Positions 19,886 through 28,997 are shown, counted from the first letter of the stretch. The stretch: 42,464 nucleotides of DNA from Synechococcus sp. UW140 (GCA_945872185.1 CAMBZX010000005.1:1-42464); one strand, 5' to 3'. A program made the numbers and translations. Notes: generated from the sequence alone by a model not told the origin.

Positions 19886-21331
19886 ATGGGCTTGCAGAGC
19901 GATGCCGGCACGGACCTCGTTGACAGGGTCCTGGCCAACCCGGACCTCAGCCCGACGGATCCCGCCCACGCCGGTCCCGCCCAAGCGGCCCGAGCCAAAA
20001 CAGCCCTGAGCCCCGGCGCTCCTGACCTCGCCAAGGCCACCGGCCCAGCGCCCCCGGCTCTGATCGCCGGCCTGCGTGAGCGCCTGCGGCAGGTCCGCCA
20101 GCACAGCGTCGCCCTGATCGAGCCCCTGCAGCCGGAGGATCTCTGCCTGCAGGGCATGGCCGACGCCAGTCCGCCCAAATGGCATCTCGGCCACACCAGC
20201 TGGTTTTTCGAAACCTTTCTGCTGGCGCCCCATCTGCCCGGCTGGCAGGGGGCGGATCCGCGCTGGGGCTATCTGTTCAACTCCTACTACGACGCTGTCG
20301 GCGCCCGCCATCCGCGGCCCCAGCGGGGCCTGCTCACCCGCCCGCCGATCGAGGCCGTGCTGGCCTGGCGCCAGCGGATTGATCAAGGACTGGAGGCGCT
20401 GCTGAGCCAGCTTGAACAGCAGCCCCTGGCCCAGGCCCAACCGCTGCTGGCGCTGCTGGAGCTGGGGATCCAGCACGAGCAACAGCACCAGGAACTGCTG
20501 CTGATGGATCTGCTCGACGGCTTCAGCCGCAACCCCCTGGAGCCCACCTACCTCGACGGAGCCGAGGGCCCGGAGGCGAGCTATCTGGCGGCCAGCCATC
20601 GGGGGGTGAGCCTGCCGCTGGCCAGCGCGAGCGCCCCAACGGTGGGCCTGGCGGAGCCAGGCGCTGGCTCCCCTGCCGCCAGCCCCTGGCGGGCCTTTGA
20701 GGGGGGCCTGGTGGAGATCGGCCCGGAGCCGAGCGATCCCGCCGCCTTCCACTTCGACAACGAGGCACCGCGCCATCGCCAGTGGCTGGATCCCTTCGCG
20801 CTCGCCACGGCGCTGGTCTGCAACGCCGAGATGGCGGCCTTCATCGCCGACGGCGGCTACCAAAGGCCTGAGCTGTGGATGAGTGAAGGCTGGGCGACGC
20901 TGCAGCAGCGGCACTGGCAGGCACCCCGCTACTGGCGCGGCGACAGTGAGTTCACCCTGGCCGGCCTGCGGCCGCGCCGGCCCGAGGCGCCGGTGCGCCA
21001 TCTGAGCTGGTTCGAGGCCGATGCCCTGGCCCGCTGGGCCGGAGCCAGGCTGCCGAGCGAGGCGGAGTGGGAACATGCCAACCGGTTGGCACCCCTGCCC
21101 CAGGCCTTTGCGGCCCTGTGGCAGTGGACCGCCAGCCCCTACCGCCCCTATCCGGGCTTCAGTCCCGCCGCCGGCGCCGTCGGCGAATACAACGGCAAGT
21201 TCATGTCTTCCCAGTTCGTGCTGCGCGGCAGCGCCTATCTCACCCCCGCCGGCCACGCCCGGCTCACCTACCGCAACTTCTTCCCGCCGGCGAGTCGCTG
21301 GATGGCGGCAGGCCTGCGCCTGGCCCGCTGA
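19886..21331 (+). CDS. egtB: Ergothioneine biosynthesis sulfoxide synthase EgtB
   Basis: EgtB is a mononuclear iron enzyme that joins hercynine to a cysteine-type thiol with O2, forming the sulfoxide intermediate of ergothioneine. The N-terminal DinB-like domain carries the iron ligands: PKWHLGHTSWFFET gives one His, and IQHEQQHQELLL contains the H-x3-H-x-E motif. The C-terminal half is the FGE-sulfatase/C-lectin domain (HFDNEAPRH, CNAEMAAFI, RLPSEAEWEHA, GNFMSSQF-like GKFMSSQFVLRGS, RLTYRNFFPP). The frame opens at GTG 19832, but I chose ATG 19886 because of the purine-rich AGAGAGGGCG before it. Whether its co-substrate is cysteine or gamma-glutamylcysteine is not decidable here. It overlaps egtD as TGATG. 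Confidence 0.95.
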   Translation: MGLQSDAGTDLVDRVLANPDLSPTDPAHAGPAQAARAKTALSPGAPDLAKATGPAPPALIAGLRERLRQVRQHSVALIEPLQPEDLCLQGMADASPPKWHLGHTSWFFETFLLAPHLPGWQGADPRWGYLFNSYYDAVGARHPRPQRGLLTRPPIEAVLAWRQRIDQGLEALLSQLEQQPLAQAQPLLALLELGIQHEQQHQELLLMDLLDGFSRNPLEPTYLDGAEGPEASYLAASHRGVSLPLASASAPTVGLAEPGAGSPAASPWRAFEGGLVEIGPEPSDPAAFHFDNEAPRHRQWLDPFALATALVCNAEMAAFIADGGYQRPELWMSEGWATLQQRHWQAPRYWRGDSEFTLAGLRPRRPEAPVRHLSWFEADALARWAGARLPSEAEWEHANRLAPLPQAFAALWQWTASPYRPYPGFSPAAGAVGEYNGKFMSSQFVLRGSAYLTPAGHARLTYRNFFPPASRWMAAGLRLAR

Positions 21332-22359
21332 TGGCTGGCTCCCTCGCCCTCGCCGGCCCGCAGCTGATCGATCTGCATCCGCCGGCCGCCGACCTGCGCC
21401 GCCTGGTGGTGGCCGGCATGGAGCGCCAGCCGCGCCAGCTGCCGGCCTGGCTGCTCTACGACGACCGGGGCTCCCAGCTGTTCGACGCCATCTGCCAGCA
21501 GCCCGAATACGGCCTCACCCGCACCGAAACAGCCCTGCTGCAGCAACGGGCGGCCGAGCTGGCCCAGGCGCTCGGGCCCGGTGTACTGGTGGAGTTCGGC
21601 GCCGGCAGCGCCCGCAAGGTGAGCCCACTGCTGGAGGCGCTGCAACCAGACGCCTACGCGGCCCTGGACATCAGCACCGGCCATCTGCGCCAGGCCTGCC
21701 GGGCCCTGCAGCAACGCCACCCGACGACGCCGGTGCTGGGCATCAGCTGCGACTACAGCCAGCTGCAGCAGCTGCCGGCCCACCCCTGGCTGGAGCCGCG
21801 GCGGCTGGGCTTCTACCCCGGCAGCTCGATCGGCAACTTCAGCCCCGAGGAGGCCGTCACCCTGTTACAGCAGTTTCGGCGGCTGCTGGAGCCGAACAGC
21901 CGGCTGCTGATCGGCATCGACCAACCGAAGGCGGTGGAGCGGCTGGAGGCGGCCTACAACGATCAAGCCGGCTACTCGGCGGCCTTCGCCCTCAATCTGC
22001 TGCACCGCCTGAACCGGGACCTGGAGGGCGACTTCCGCCCCGAGGCCTTCGGCTACAAGGCCTGGTGGCAGGCGGAACACAGCCGCATCGCCATGGCCCT
22101 GATCAGCCGCGAATCCCAGACCGTGACGCTGGCGGGGCGCCGCTGGGCCTTCGCGGCCGGCGAGCCCCTGATCAGTGAATACAGCGTTAAATACACCCCG
22201 GACGCCTTCGCCCAGCTGGCGCACCGGGCGGGCTGGCGCCCTCTGCAGCGCTGGAGCGATGCCGCTGAGGACCTGAGCCTGCATCTGCTGGAGCCGGCGG
22301 CAGGGACGTCGCTGGCGGATCTGGAGCCAGACTCAGCGCAGCCGCACAACGACCGATGA
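21331..22359 (+). CDS. egtD: Histidine N-alpha-methyltransferase EgtD
   Basis: EgtD uses three S-adenosylmethionine to make hercynine from histidine, the first step of ergothioneine synthesis. The 342-residue protein has the family start (LPAWLLYDDRGSQLFDAICQ, PEYGLTRTETALL), the SAM-binding LVEFGAGSARKV, ALDIS, and the signature FYPGSSIGNFSPEEA. Other typical stretches are RLLIGIDQPK and LLHRLNRDLEGDF. ATG 21331 overlaps the egtB stop by one base, so the two are translated together. Its by-product, S-adenosylhomocysteine, is the substrate of the AhcY encoded at 33771-35213. Confidence 0.96.
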   Translation: MAGSLALAGPQLIDLHPPAADLRRLVVAGMERQPRQLPAWLLYDDRGSQLFDAICQQPEYGLTRTETALLQQRAAELAQALGPGVLVEFGAGSARKVSPLLEALQPDAYAALDISTGHLRQACRALQQRHPTTPVLGISCDYSQLQQLPAHPWLEPRRLGFYPGSSIGNFSPEEAVTLLQQFRRLLEPNSRLLIGIDQPKAVERLEAAYNDQAGYSAAFALNLLHRLNRDLEGDFRPEAFGYKAWWQAEHSRIAMALISRESQTVTLAGRRWAFAAGEPLISEYSVKYTPDAFAQLAHRAGWRPLQRWSDAAEDLSLHLLEPAAGTSLADLEPDSAQPHNDR

Positions 22360-22613
22360 GCCGGGAAGAGCAACGCCAGGCGATGCGCGGGGTGCGCGAA
22401 GACCTGATCGAGGAACTCGAACAGCTCTACCGCCGGGCCTTCGACCGCATCGGCGACCAGGATCTCGGCGAAGGGGCCGTCGCCCGGCTCACCCAGCTGC
22501 TGCTGCGCTCCCGCGAGGCGGCGATCACCCCGTTGCAACAGGAAATCGAAGCGCCCCTGATCACCAGCGCCCCTGGCTGGGCGGCTGACGCCGAAGCCCC
22601 CAGCGCGCCATGA
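22356..22613 (+). CDS. Small acidic helical protein of the ergothioneine cassette, unknown function
   Basis: An 85-residue soluble protein starting MSREEQRQAMRGVREDLIEEL, with predicted helices and a Pro/Ala-rich tail. It has no signal peptide, membrane segment or known catalytic motif. ATGA overlap with egtD and a four-base overlap with the next gene tie it to the cassette. From memory, databases carry cyanobacterial families called 'hercynine metabolism small protein' in this position; that name reflects context, not biochemistry. A role as assembly or regulatory partner of EgtB/EgtD is a guess. Confidence 0.8.
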   Translation: MSREEQRQAMRGVREDLIEELEQLYRRAFDRIGDQDLGEGAVARLTQLLLRSREAAITPLQQEIEAPLITSAPGWAADAEAPSAP

Positions 22614-23152
22614 GCTGGCTGGACGACCTGGAAAGCCGACTGGAGAGCCAACTCGAAGCGTTCCTGCGCTCCAGCCCGACCCAGGAGGCCCTGCTGGCCG
22701 AGCAGGAGCGCCAGGACCGCCTGAAGGACTTGCGGCGCCAGCGGCTCGATCTGCAACAGCTGGCCGAGCAGCAGCGCCAGGAGTTACTGCAGCTGGCGGT
22801 GGAGATTCGCCAGTGGCAGCAACGGGTGGAGCGGGCGCGAAGCGCCGGTGCCAACGTGTTGGCCAACCGGGCCGAAACCCATATCGGCAGCCTGATGGAA
22901 CGGGGTCGGCTGCGCTGGCAGGGCCTGGCGGAACTGGGCCAACAGTTCACGGCGCTGGAATGGGAGCTGACCGAACTGGGGGGACGCGGGCAGACCAGCG
23001 GCCCCAGCCCCGCCCCGGACCCCGGAGCGGAGCCAGCCAACGCCCCCGGCCAGGACCCCGCCGGGCCGGAACCTGCCAACCTCGACAGCGACTGGGCCGC
23101 CTTCGAGGCCCAACAGGACCTGGAACAGCTCAGGCGTCGGATGCAGCGCTGA
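22610..23152 (+). CDS. Coiled-coil protein of the ergothioneine cassette, unknown function
   Basis: A 180-residue protein: MSWLDDLESRLESQLEAFL at the start, then a charged coiled coil (about 25-75, rich in Gln/Arg/Leu), a second helical part with ANRAETHIGSLMERGRLRW, a disordered Pro/Ala/Gly linker (130-155) and a final helix DWAAFEAQQDLEQLRRRM. The layout recalls PspA-like or scaffold helices but lacks a firm match. I recall the family name 'hercynine metabolism protein' (TIGR04376 type) for egtD-linked cyanobacterial proteins like this; not verified here. It overlaps the preceding gene by four bases and is the last gene of the cassette. Confidence 0.8.
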   Translation: MSWLDDLESRLESQLEAFLRSSPTQEALLAEQERQDRLKDLRRQRLDLQQLAEQQRQELLQLAVEIRQWQQRVERARSAGANVLANRAETHIGSLMERGRLRWQGLAELGQQFTALEWELTELGGRGQTSGPSPAPDPGAEPANAPGQDPAGPEPANLDSDWAAFEAQQDLEQLRRRMQR

Positions 23153-23210
23153 ACCGATCCCAGCCCCCGCCAGCACAGGGCCACAGCCATCTCAACCTGC
23201 CGATCCTGCA

Positions 23211-23250
23211 AGTGGGGCATCCCACCCAGGACAGTGGGGCATCCCACCCA
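23211..23250. repeat. Two 18-bp direct repeats, each a small hairpin
   Basis: AGTGGGGCATCCCACCCA occurs at 23211-23228 and again at 23233-23250. Each copy contains GTGGG-GCAT-CCCAC, a 5-bp stem with a 4-base loop. They lie between the convergent ergothioneine cassette and the small protein downstream of lysS, with no T-run, so a bidirectional attenuator/terminator or REP-like element are both possible. Confidence 0.7.
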
Positions 23251-23318
23251 GAACAGGCGGGAATCCGACAGGCACGAACAGCAGTGGTGCCAGAAGCCGA
23301 GCTAAAAACGGCTTGGAA

Positions 23319-23624
23319 TTACTTCTTGGGCAGCGGCGGCACCAGACTCACGCCTTCCGGCGGCGGCGTGGGGTCGGGGTCGGCGATCAGCATGTGCTGC
23401 AGCACGATCTCGGGCCGTTCACTATCGCGCCAACGGATGCGGTAGGCAGGCATTTTGGTGCCCCGACTGGTGGTCTGCTCCACCGGCTCCATCACCCAGC
23501 CACGGCGCGAGCGCCCCTGGGGGTTGCGCTTCACCACGGCATCAGCGTGCTGGAAGCGAAAACCGACGCGCTCACCACTCATGTCTGGGGTGCCCCGATG
23601 GGGAAGATTGCCTACTGAAACCAT
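23319..23624 (-). CDS. Small conserved-looking protein downstream of lysS, unknown function
   Basis: A 101-residue soluble protein. The central part (GERVGFRFQHADAVVKRN, RGWVMEPVEQTTSRGTK, MPAYRIRWRDSERPEIVLQH) looks like a compact beta-rich domain, and the tail is Pro-rich (PDPTPPPEGVSLVPPLPKK). I do not recognise a named family. ATG 23624 shares a base with the lysS stop (TAATG), suggesting coupled translation; an internal ATG at 23582 (MSGERVGF) is the alternative start and fits the domain boundary better. The position after lysS suggests an operon, not a function. Confidence 0.75.
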   Translation of the reverse strand: MVSVGNLPHRGTPDMSGERVGFRFQHADAVVKRNPQGRSRRGWVMEPVEQTTSRGTKMPAYRIRWRDSERPEIVLQHMLIADPDPTPPPEGVSLVPPLPKK

Positions 23625-25144
23625 TATCCCATTGCGTCGGATCCCACCTCGGCCCGCCCCTCAGGACGGAGCAGGGGAAAGGCGATCACATCGCGGATCG
23701 AGGGACTGTCCGTGAGCAGCATCACCAGCCGATCGATGCCGATGCCAAGGCCGCCAGTGGGCGGCATGCCCACCTCCAGGGCATGGAGGAAATCCTCATC
23801 CACGGTCTGGGCCTCGGGATCGCCGGCCCGGCGGCGCTCCTGCTGGGCCTCCAGGCGGCGCCGCTGATCCACCGGATCGATCAACTCACTGAAGGCATTG
23901 GCGGTCTCGCGGCCGACGATGAACAGCTCGAAGCGCTCCACCAGGCCGGGCTTGCTGCGATGGGTGCGGGCCAAGGGCGAGTTCTCCACCGGGTAATCGA
24001 GCACGAAGGTGGGCTGGATCAGCGAACTCTCCACCCGCTGCTCAAACGCCTCCACCAGCAGCCGGCCAACACTGTCAGCGGCCTCGGGCACCACCAGATC
24101 CACTGCCTGCATCGCCGCGGCCGCCTGGGCCCGGCTGCTGAAGGCGTTGAAGTCGAGGCCGGTGGCCCGCTGCACCAGCTCATGCATGGTGGCGCGGGTC
24201 CAGGGGGGCGTGAGATCAATGCTGGTGCCCTGGTACTCAATCACCGTGCCGCCGCACACCGCCTGGCAGCAGGTGGCGATCAGGGTCTCGGTGAGCACCA
24301 TCATGTCGTGGTAATCGGCGAAGGCCTGGTAGATCTCCACCGAGGTGAACTCGGGGTTGTGGCGGGTGCTGATTCCTTCATTGCGGAAGATGCGGCCCAG
24401 CTCGTAGACCCGCTCGAAACCGCCCACCACCAGGCGCTTGAGGTGTAGTTCGGTGGCGATGCGCAGGGTGAGCGGCAGATCGAGAGTGTTGTGATGGGTG
24501 GCAAAGGGGCGGGCATCGGCCCCACCGGCCTGGCTCTGCAGCACCGGCGTTTCGATCTCCAGGAATTCGCGCTCATCCAGCCAGCGGCGCATGGTGCTCA
24601 CCAGCAGGGCGCGGCGCCGGAAGGTTTCGCGGGTGTGGGGTGAGACGATCAGATCGAGATAACGCTGGCGGTAGCGCTTCTCCACATCGGCCAGACCATG
24701 CCACTTATCCGGCAGGGGCTGGAGCGACTTGCTCAGCATCTGCCAATCGCTCACCTTCACCGAGAGTTCGCCGCGGTCCGTGCGCTTCAAGGTGCCATGC
24801 ACACCGATCCAGTCACCGGCATCGGTGAGTGTGGTGATCTGACTGAAGATATCGGGATTGTGCGGATGGGCCGTCTCAAGACTGGCCTTGTCGATGTAGA
24901 GCTGGATCGGGCCGGTTTCATCGGCCAGGGTGAAGAAGGCGAGCTTGCCCATCACCCGCCGGGTCATCAACCGGCCCGCCACGGCCACCGCCTCGGCTCG
25001 CTCCTCCCCCTTGGCCAGATCGGCATGGGCCTGCTGCAGCTGGGCCGTGCGATGGCTGGGGGCGAAGCTCAGCGCATAGGGGGACTGGCCCAGGGCCTCC
25101 AGGGCCCGGGCCTTATCCAGACGGGTCTCGCGCAGATCCGACAA
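23624..25144 (-). CDS. lysS: Lysyl-tRNA synthetase, class II
   Basis: It charges tRNA-Lys with lysine. The N-terminal OB-fold anticodon-binding domain ([41 protein letters not shown]) is followed by the class II core: motif 1 region [21 protein letters not shown], motif 2 [20 protein letters not shown], and motif 3 [17 protein letters not shown]. The open frame extends to 25264, but the family start is (M)[11 protein letters not shown], which here begins at TTG 25144, giving 506 residues, the usual length. No ATG is available in frame near that point. It lies 73 bases after rpaB and probably belongs to the same transcript. Confidence 0.95.
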   Translation of the reverse strand: MSDLRETRLDKARALEALGQSPYALSFAPSHRTAQLQQAHADLAKGEERAEAVAVAGRLMTRRVMGKLAFFTLADETGPIQLYIDKASLETAHPHNPDIFSQITTLTDAGDWIGVHGTLKRTDRGELSVKVSDWQMLSKSLQPLPDKWHGLADVEKRYRQRYLDLIVSPHTRETFRRRALLVSTMRRWLDEREFLEIETPVLQSQAGGADARPFATHHNTLDLPLTLRIATELHLKRLVVGGFERVYELGRIFRNEGISTRHNPEFTSVEIYQAFADYHDMMVLTETLIATCCQAVCGGTVIEYQGTSIDLTPPWTRATMHELVQRATGLDFNAFSSRAQAAAAMQAVDLVVPEAADSVGRLLVEAFEQRVESSLIQPTFVLDYPVENSPLARTHRSKPGLVERFELFIVGRETANAFSELIDPVDQRRRLEAQQERRRAGDPEAQTVDEDFLHALEVGMPPTGGLGIGIDRLVMLLTDSPSIRDVIAFPLLRPEGRAEVGSDAMG

Positions 25145-25217
25145 GGCGGGAGGGGAAGCGAAGGAGTCGATTCCATCCTGCAGGACCGCTGGCCAGGCCC
25201 CGAGGGACCGCCAACAC

Positions 25218-26084
25218 TCAGCCGGCCGCCGCCAGGGCCGGATCGCCGATGCGCTGGGAGGCATAGCCCGTGCCGCGCACGGTGAGGATCAGCTCCGGAT
25301 TGCGGGGATCGGGTTCGAGCTTGCCGCGCAGGCGGGCCACATAGACATCCACCACCCGCAGATCGGCCGCCCGGCGCGGCGGATAGCCCCAGAGCTGCTC
25401 CAGGATCTCGGCCCGTGGCACCACCCGCCCCGGCTCGCGGAACAGCAGCTCCAGCAGGCTGAACTCCGTATAGGTGAGGGCGATGCGCTGGCCATCGCGA
25501 TTGACCTGGCGCCGATTGGTGTCCACCACCAGATCCCCGACCCGCAGCACGCCGGTGCCGGAGGCCGGCTCCAGGGGTTCGGCCTGGGCGGAGCCGCGAC
25601 CCACCCGGCGCAGGATCGTGGCGATGCGGGCTTCGAGTTCCTTGGGGCTGAAGGGCTTGGGCAGGTAGTCGTCGGCGCCGAGATCGAGACCCGCCACCCG
25701 TTCGGCGATGGCATCGAGGGCCGAGAGGAAGATGATCGGCACGCAGGATTCAGCCCGCAGCCGGCGGCAGACGGCGAAGCCATCCAGCTTCGGCATCATC
25801 ACGTCGAGCACCACCAGGTCGGGCTGCTCCCGATGGAACAGGGCCAGGGCCTCCTCGCCATCCTCAGCGCAGAGCACCCGATAGCCCGCCATCTGCAGGC
25901 GCATCACCAGCACCCGGCGCACGGCGGGTTCATCGTCGACCACCAGCAGGGTGGCCCTGGTGGTATCGGCCGCGGCCGGAGTAGCCGTGGAGGCGGGACT
26001 GGATCCCCTGGCCAGTCCCTGGAATGGACTGAGATCCGAGTGTTCGGACGCGTTGGACAGTTCCTCCAGGGGCATCGAGGCCAT
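25218..26084 (-). CDS. rpaB: OmpR-family response regulator RpaB
   Basis: RpaB is the essential cyanobacterial regulator that controls high-light and redox-responsive genes, acting with the NblS-type kinase at HLR1 sites (family knowledge). The receiver domain reads [20 protein letters not shown], phosphoacceptor region [15 protein letters not shown], and [14 protein letters not shown]. The C-terminal winged helix reads [17 protein letters not shown] and [13 protein letters not shown]. The open frame begins at 26147; I prefer ATG 26084 ([11 protein letters not shown]), with 26075 also possible. It lies between the mre genes and lysS on the same strand. No kinase gene is in the window. Confidence 0.93.
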   Translation of the reverse strand: MASMPLEELSNASEHSDLSPFQGLARGSSPASTATPAAADTTRATLLVVDDEPAVRRVLVMRLQMAGYRVLCAEDGEEALALFHREQPDLVVLDVMMPKLDGFAVCRRLRAESCVPIIFLSALDAIAERVAGLDLGADDYLPKPFSPKELEARIATILRRVGRGSAQAEPLEPASGTGVLRVGDLVVDTNRRQVNRDGQRIALTYTEFSLLELLFREPGRVVPRAEILEQLWGYPPRRAADLRVVDVYVARLRGKLEPDPRNPELILTVRGTGYASQRIGDPALAAAG

Positions 26085-26245
26085 TCCAATGAACACGTAC
26101 CCGGAACCATCCGGGTGAAGAATCGCAACTATACCGTCTGACCCCACGCCGGGGCGGCCTCCGGATCGCCTCCGGCACGGTCGATCTGGGCAGATTTAAG
26201 GATTTCTCTGGAAGCAGACGCACGCCAGCGCCGCTGGTACGGGGA

Positions 26246-27634
26246 TCAAGGCCAGCGGGCTTCGGCATAGCGATTCCATTGACGGGCCGCCTCCGCCAGG
26301 GCCTGATCGCTGGCGATCTCGCCGAGCATGGCCCGCTGCAGCTGGGTGTAAAGAATCGCCTGCAGCCGCTTCACCCCCGGCGTCGCCGGCACCAGCACCC
26401 GGGCGTCGGCGAGGGTGCGAGCCGACAGACTGCGGGCGTCCCGCACAAGGGCCTCCTTCGGGCTGGCGGCTGCTCCCTGGCGCAGGCCCCGCTCCAGCCG
26501 CTCCAGGGCCTGGCGCGAGGACGGCAACACCCGGGCCTCCTCGGCGAAGGCCAGCTGGTTATGGGCATCGGTGAGGAACAGGGCGAAATCAACAGCCGCC
26601 GCGGCCTTGGCGCTCTGCCGGGGCACCACCAGATTCATCACGGCCACATTGGTTGCCGGGTCCACACCAGTGAGCGACGGCCAGGCGCGGGTGTGGCTGG
26701 CGATGCCGGGCGCATTGGTCTGGAGATTGCGCAGGAAATCGGGGCCGGTGGCCACCTGGGCCAGATCCCCCGCCTGATACAGCTCAATCGCCCGGCGATA
26801 GCCCTGGCTCACCACCTCCCTGGGCAGCAGGCCGCGGCGATAGAGATCGCTCCAGAAGGCAAAGGCACGGCGACCGGCCGGGGATGCGAACGCCGCCCGC
26901 TGGCGGCCATCCAGCAGCTGCACCCCCATCTGCACCATCGACTCCAGCAACTCGGCCGAGTCGTCCGGCACCACGGTGACGAACAGGGCATAGCGACCGG
27001 TGCGGCGCTTCACCGCCTCGGCGTAGGCGGGCACCTCCTGCCAACGGCGCGGCGGCGCGCTGTAACCGGCCCGACGCAGCAGGTCCTGGTTTGCCATCGT
27101 CACCCGGGTGGTGAGATACCAGGGAATGGCGAATTGCAGCGAGCCCTGGCGACCGGCCTGCCAGATGCGCGGCAGATAGGTGGCCTGGGCCCCGGCCGGC
27201 AGCAACCCGCTCAGATCGCGCAGGCCCCCCTTGCTGGCCAGATTGGCGGCGAAGGGAGGGTTGAGATTGACCAGATCCGGTGCGGTGCGGGCGAAGACGG
27301 CTGCCAGCAACTTGCGCTCCACCGAACTCCAGGGCACGTCGGTCCAGCGCACCGTGTAGCCGGGGTGGCGCTGCTGCCAATCCTGGATCACCCGCTGCAT
27401 GAAAGGGTTGAAGCGGGGCGCCAGATCCAGCGTCCAGACACTGATCTGCCGCTCCTGGGCGCCGTTCTGGGGAGAGCTGCCGCCACAGGCCGTCAGGCCA
27501 AGGGAGAGGGCCAGGCCGCCCAGCCGTGCCAGCAGCCGGCGGCGAGCCAGACCCGGAGCCCCCCCGGCCTGGCGGCCAAACACCGGCGGCCACAAGCGCT
27601 GGCGCTGAAAACCGGGGCGCGGCAGCAGGCTCAT
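26246..27634 (-). CDS. Sugar-type ABC transporter substrate-binding lipoprotein
   Basis: A 462-residue extracellular solute-binding protein family 1 member. Its signal peptide (RRRLLARLGGLALSLGLTAC) ends in a lipobox, so the mature protein should be anchored to a membrane and capture a solute, probably a sugar or oligosaccharide. Typical parts are ISVWTLDLAPRFNPFMQRVI, HPGYTVRWTDVPWSSVERKLLAAV, APDLVNLNPPFAANLA, LQFAIPWYLTTRVTMANQDLLRRAGY and LAFAEEARVLPSSRQAL. ATG 27634 overlaps the mreD stop (ATGA); the open frame continues to 28303 only through mreD antiphase sequence. No permease or ATPase gene is adjacent, so partners must be encoded elsewhere. Confidence 0.88.
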   Translation of the reverse strand: MSLLPRPGFQRQRLWPPVFGRQAGGAPGLARRRLLARLGGLALSLGLTACGGSSPQNGAQERQISVWTLDLAPRFNPFMQRVIQDWQQRHPGYTVRWTDVPWSSVERKLLAAVFARTAPDLVNLNPPFAANLASKGGLRDLSGLLPAGAQATYLPRIWQAGRQGSLQFAIPWYLTTRVTMANQDLLRRAGYSAPPRRWQEVPAYAEAVKRRTGRYALFVTVVPDDSAELLESMVQMGVQLLDGRQRAAFASPAGRRAFAFWSDLYRRGLLPREVVSQGYRRAIELYQAGDLAQVATGPDFLRNLQTNAPGIASHTRAWPSLTGVDPATNVAVMNLVVPRQSAKAAAAVDFALFLTDAHNQLAFAEEARVLPSSRQALERLERGLRQGAAASPKEALVRDARSLSARTLADARVLVPATPGVKRLQAILYTQLQRAMLGEIASDQALAEAARQWNRYAEARWP

Positions 27635-28257
27635 ACTGCCGAGCCTCGCCAACCGGCCGCCAGCTGGCGCCAGAAGAGCAACTGCAACGAACAAAGCATC
27701 GGAGCCAACAGGGCGGTGAGCAACGTCTGGGCCAGCAACACCTGCAGACCGACCGTCGACAGATCCTGCCAGCGCCAGAGCGGCAAGGCCAGCAAGGCGG
27801 CCTGGGGCCCAGCCTGCCGCAGGGCCTCGGCACCCCCGGCTAACCGCTCGACGCCCCCCAGCACCGCCGCCGCCTCCCGCCAGGACAGCAGCGCCCACTG
27901 CAGCATCAGGCTGAGATTGAGCAGGGCCGTGCCCAGCAGAGCCAGCAGGCCGAGGCTGAAACTGCGTTGAATCAGTGGCGCCTTGCGCCCCATCCGCCCC
28001 CACCACCAGCCGAGCAGCACCAGGCCCGGCACCAGGCTGGCGGGCCCTGGATGGATCCCATCGAGCAGCAATCCCAGCCCCAGGCCGGCCCCACTGCCGG
28101 CGCGCTTCCCGGCGCTCAGGGCCCAGGGCAACAACCAGAGCACGGCCCAGGCCGGTGGCACTCCGGCGAGTTTCAGCCAACCGGGCGACGCCAGGGTGAG
28201 CAGCGGCACCAGCAGGCCCGTGGCCACCAACCAGGGCTGACGGGACAACAGGGCCAT
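27631..28257 (-). CDS. mreD: Rod-shape membrane protein MreD (putative)
   Basis: A 208-residue integral membrane protein with about five hydrophobic segments (for example LVATGLLVPLLTLA, AWAVLWLLPWAL, LGLGLLLDGIHPGPASLVPGLVLLGWWW, LLALLGTALLNLSLML). The IHPGP segment resembles the conserved part of MreD. The family is poorly conserved, so the call leans on its position right after mreB and mreC; start and mreC stop overlap as TGATG. MreD helps place the cell-wall elongation complex in the inner membrane. Confidence 0.85.
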   Translation of the reverse strand: MALLSRQPWLVATGLLVPLLTLASPGWLKLAGVPPAWAVLWLLPWALSAGKRAGSGAGLGLGLLLDGIHPGPASLVPGLVLLGWWWGRMGRKAPLIQRSFSLGLLALLGTALLNLSLMLQWALLSWREAAAVLGGVERLAGGAEALRQAGPQAALLALPLWRWQDLSTVGLQVLLAQTLLTALLAPMLCSLQLLFWRQLAAGWRGSAV

Positions 28258-28997
28258 CAGGGCAGCAGCACCTGCACCCAGTCCACCGCATCCGCGGGCG
28301 CACTGAGCTGCACCAGGGCTTCCGGCGCCGGATCGGCGTCGGCGTCGATCCGCTGAATCACCCCCACCGGCAGATTCGGCGGCACCAGCGTGCTGGCGGG
28401 GGAGGTGAAGATCACGTCGCCGGGACGGACATCAGGATCTTTTTCCAGGAACCGCAACAGGGGCCGGCCCGTGCCGAGGCCGCTGAGCAAACCGTGATGG
28501 CGGCTGCGCCCCACCCACACCCCGACCCGACTGCGGGGGTCGCTGAGCAGGCGCACGGTGCTGGTGGTCGGGGTGGTGGAGGCCACCAGGCCGATCAGGC
28601 CCCCCGGAGCCACGACGGCATCGCCCTCCCCAACCCCCTGCAGGCTGCCCTTACCGAGCAGCAGCTGCTGCCACCAGCCCCCGGGTTCGCGCGAGATCAC
28701 GGCCGCCTGCAGGCGGCGCCCCTGGGCGGCAGGCAGATCGAGCAGGCCCCGCAGGCGCCGGTTTTCCCGCTCCAACTGCTCCAGTCGGGCCTGATCACCG
28801 AGACGCCCAGCGGCGCTGAGCCACTCCTGCTGGGCCGAGCCGGGCCAGAAGGGACGGCTGAGCAGGCCATAGGCATCGCTGAATGGGGCTCCCTTGCTGA
28901 GCCGCACGGCCACCAGAGCCAGCAGCACCAGCACCCAGGGCCAGAGGCGCAACAGCGGCAGCAGAACGCCGACACGCGGCAGGCGGACCGGCGCCAT
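28257..28997 (-). CDS. mreC: Cell shape-determining protein MreC
   Basis: MreC is a membrane-anchored periplasmic scaffold of the elongation machinery. Residues 12-35 are a single transmembrane helix (LLRLWPWVLVLLALVAVRL), followed by a coiled coil (RLEQLERENRRLRGLLDLP) and the beta-barrel domain with AAVISREPGGWWQQLLLGKGS, GLIGLVASTTPTTSTVRLLSDP and LLRFLEKDPDVRPGDVIFTSP. ATG 28997 lies five bases after the mreB stop. The open frame extends to 29081, but that part overlaps mreB. Confidence 0.95.
   Translation of the reverse strand: MAPVRLPRVGVLLPLLRLWPWVLVLLALVAVRLSKGAPFSDAYGLLSRPFWPGSAQQEWLSAAGRLGDQARLEQLERENRRLRGLLDLPAAQGRRLQAAVISREPGGWWQQLLLGKGSLQGVGEGDAVVAPGGLIGLVASTTPTTSTVRLLSDPRSRVGVWVGRSRHHGLLSGLGTGRPLLRFLEKDPDVRPGDVIFTSPASTLVPPNLPVGVIQRIDADADPAPEALVQLSAPADAVDWVQVLLP

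Noticed and set aside
21067..22359. An egtD start upstream, inside egtB (430 codons)
   Set aside because: The extra 88 codons are in the wrong frame over the conserved egtB end, and ATG 21331 gives the normal EgtD start with a TGATG overlap.
26279..27970. A 563-codon plus-strand frame opposite the binding lipoprotein and mreD
   Set aside because: Shadow of two recognisable genes; Arg/His/Gln-rich with no motif.
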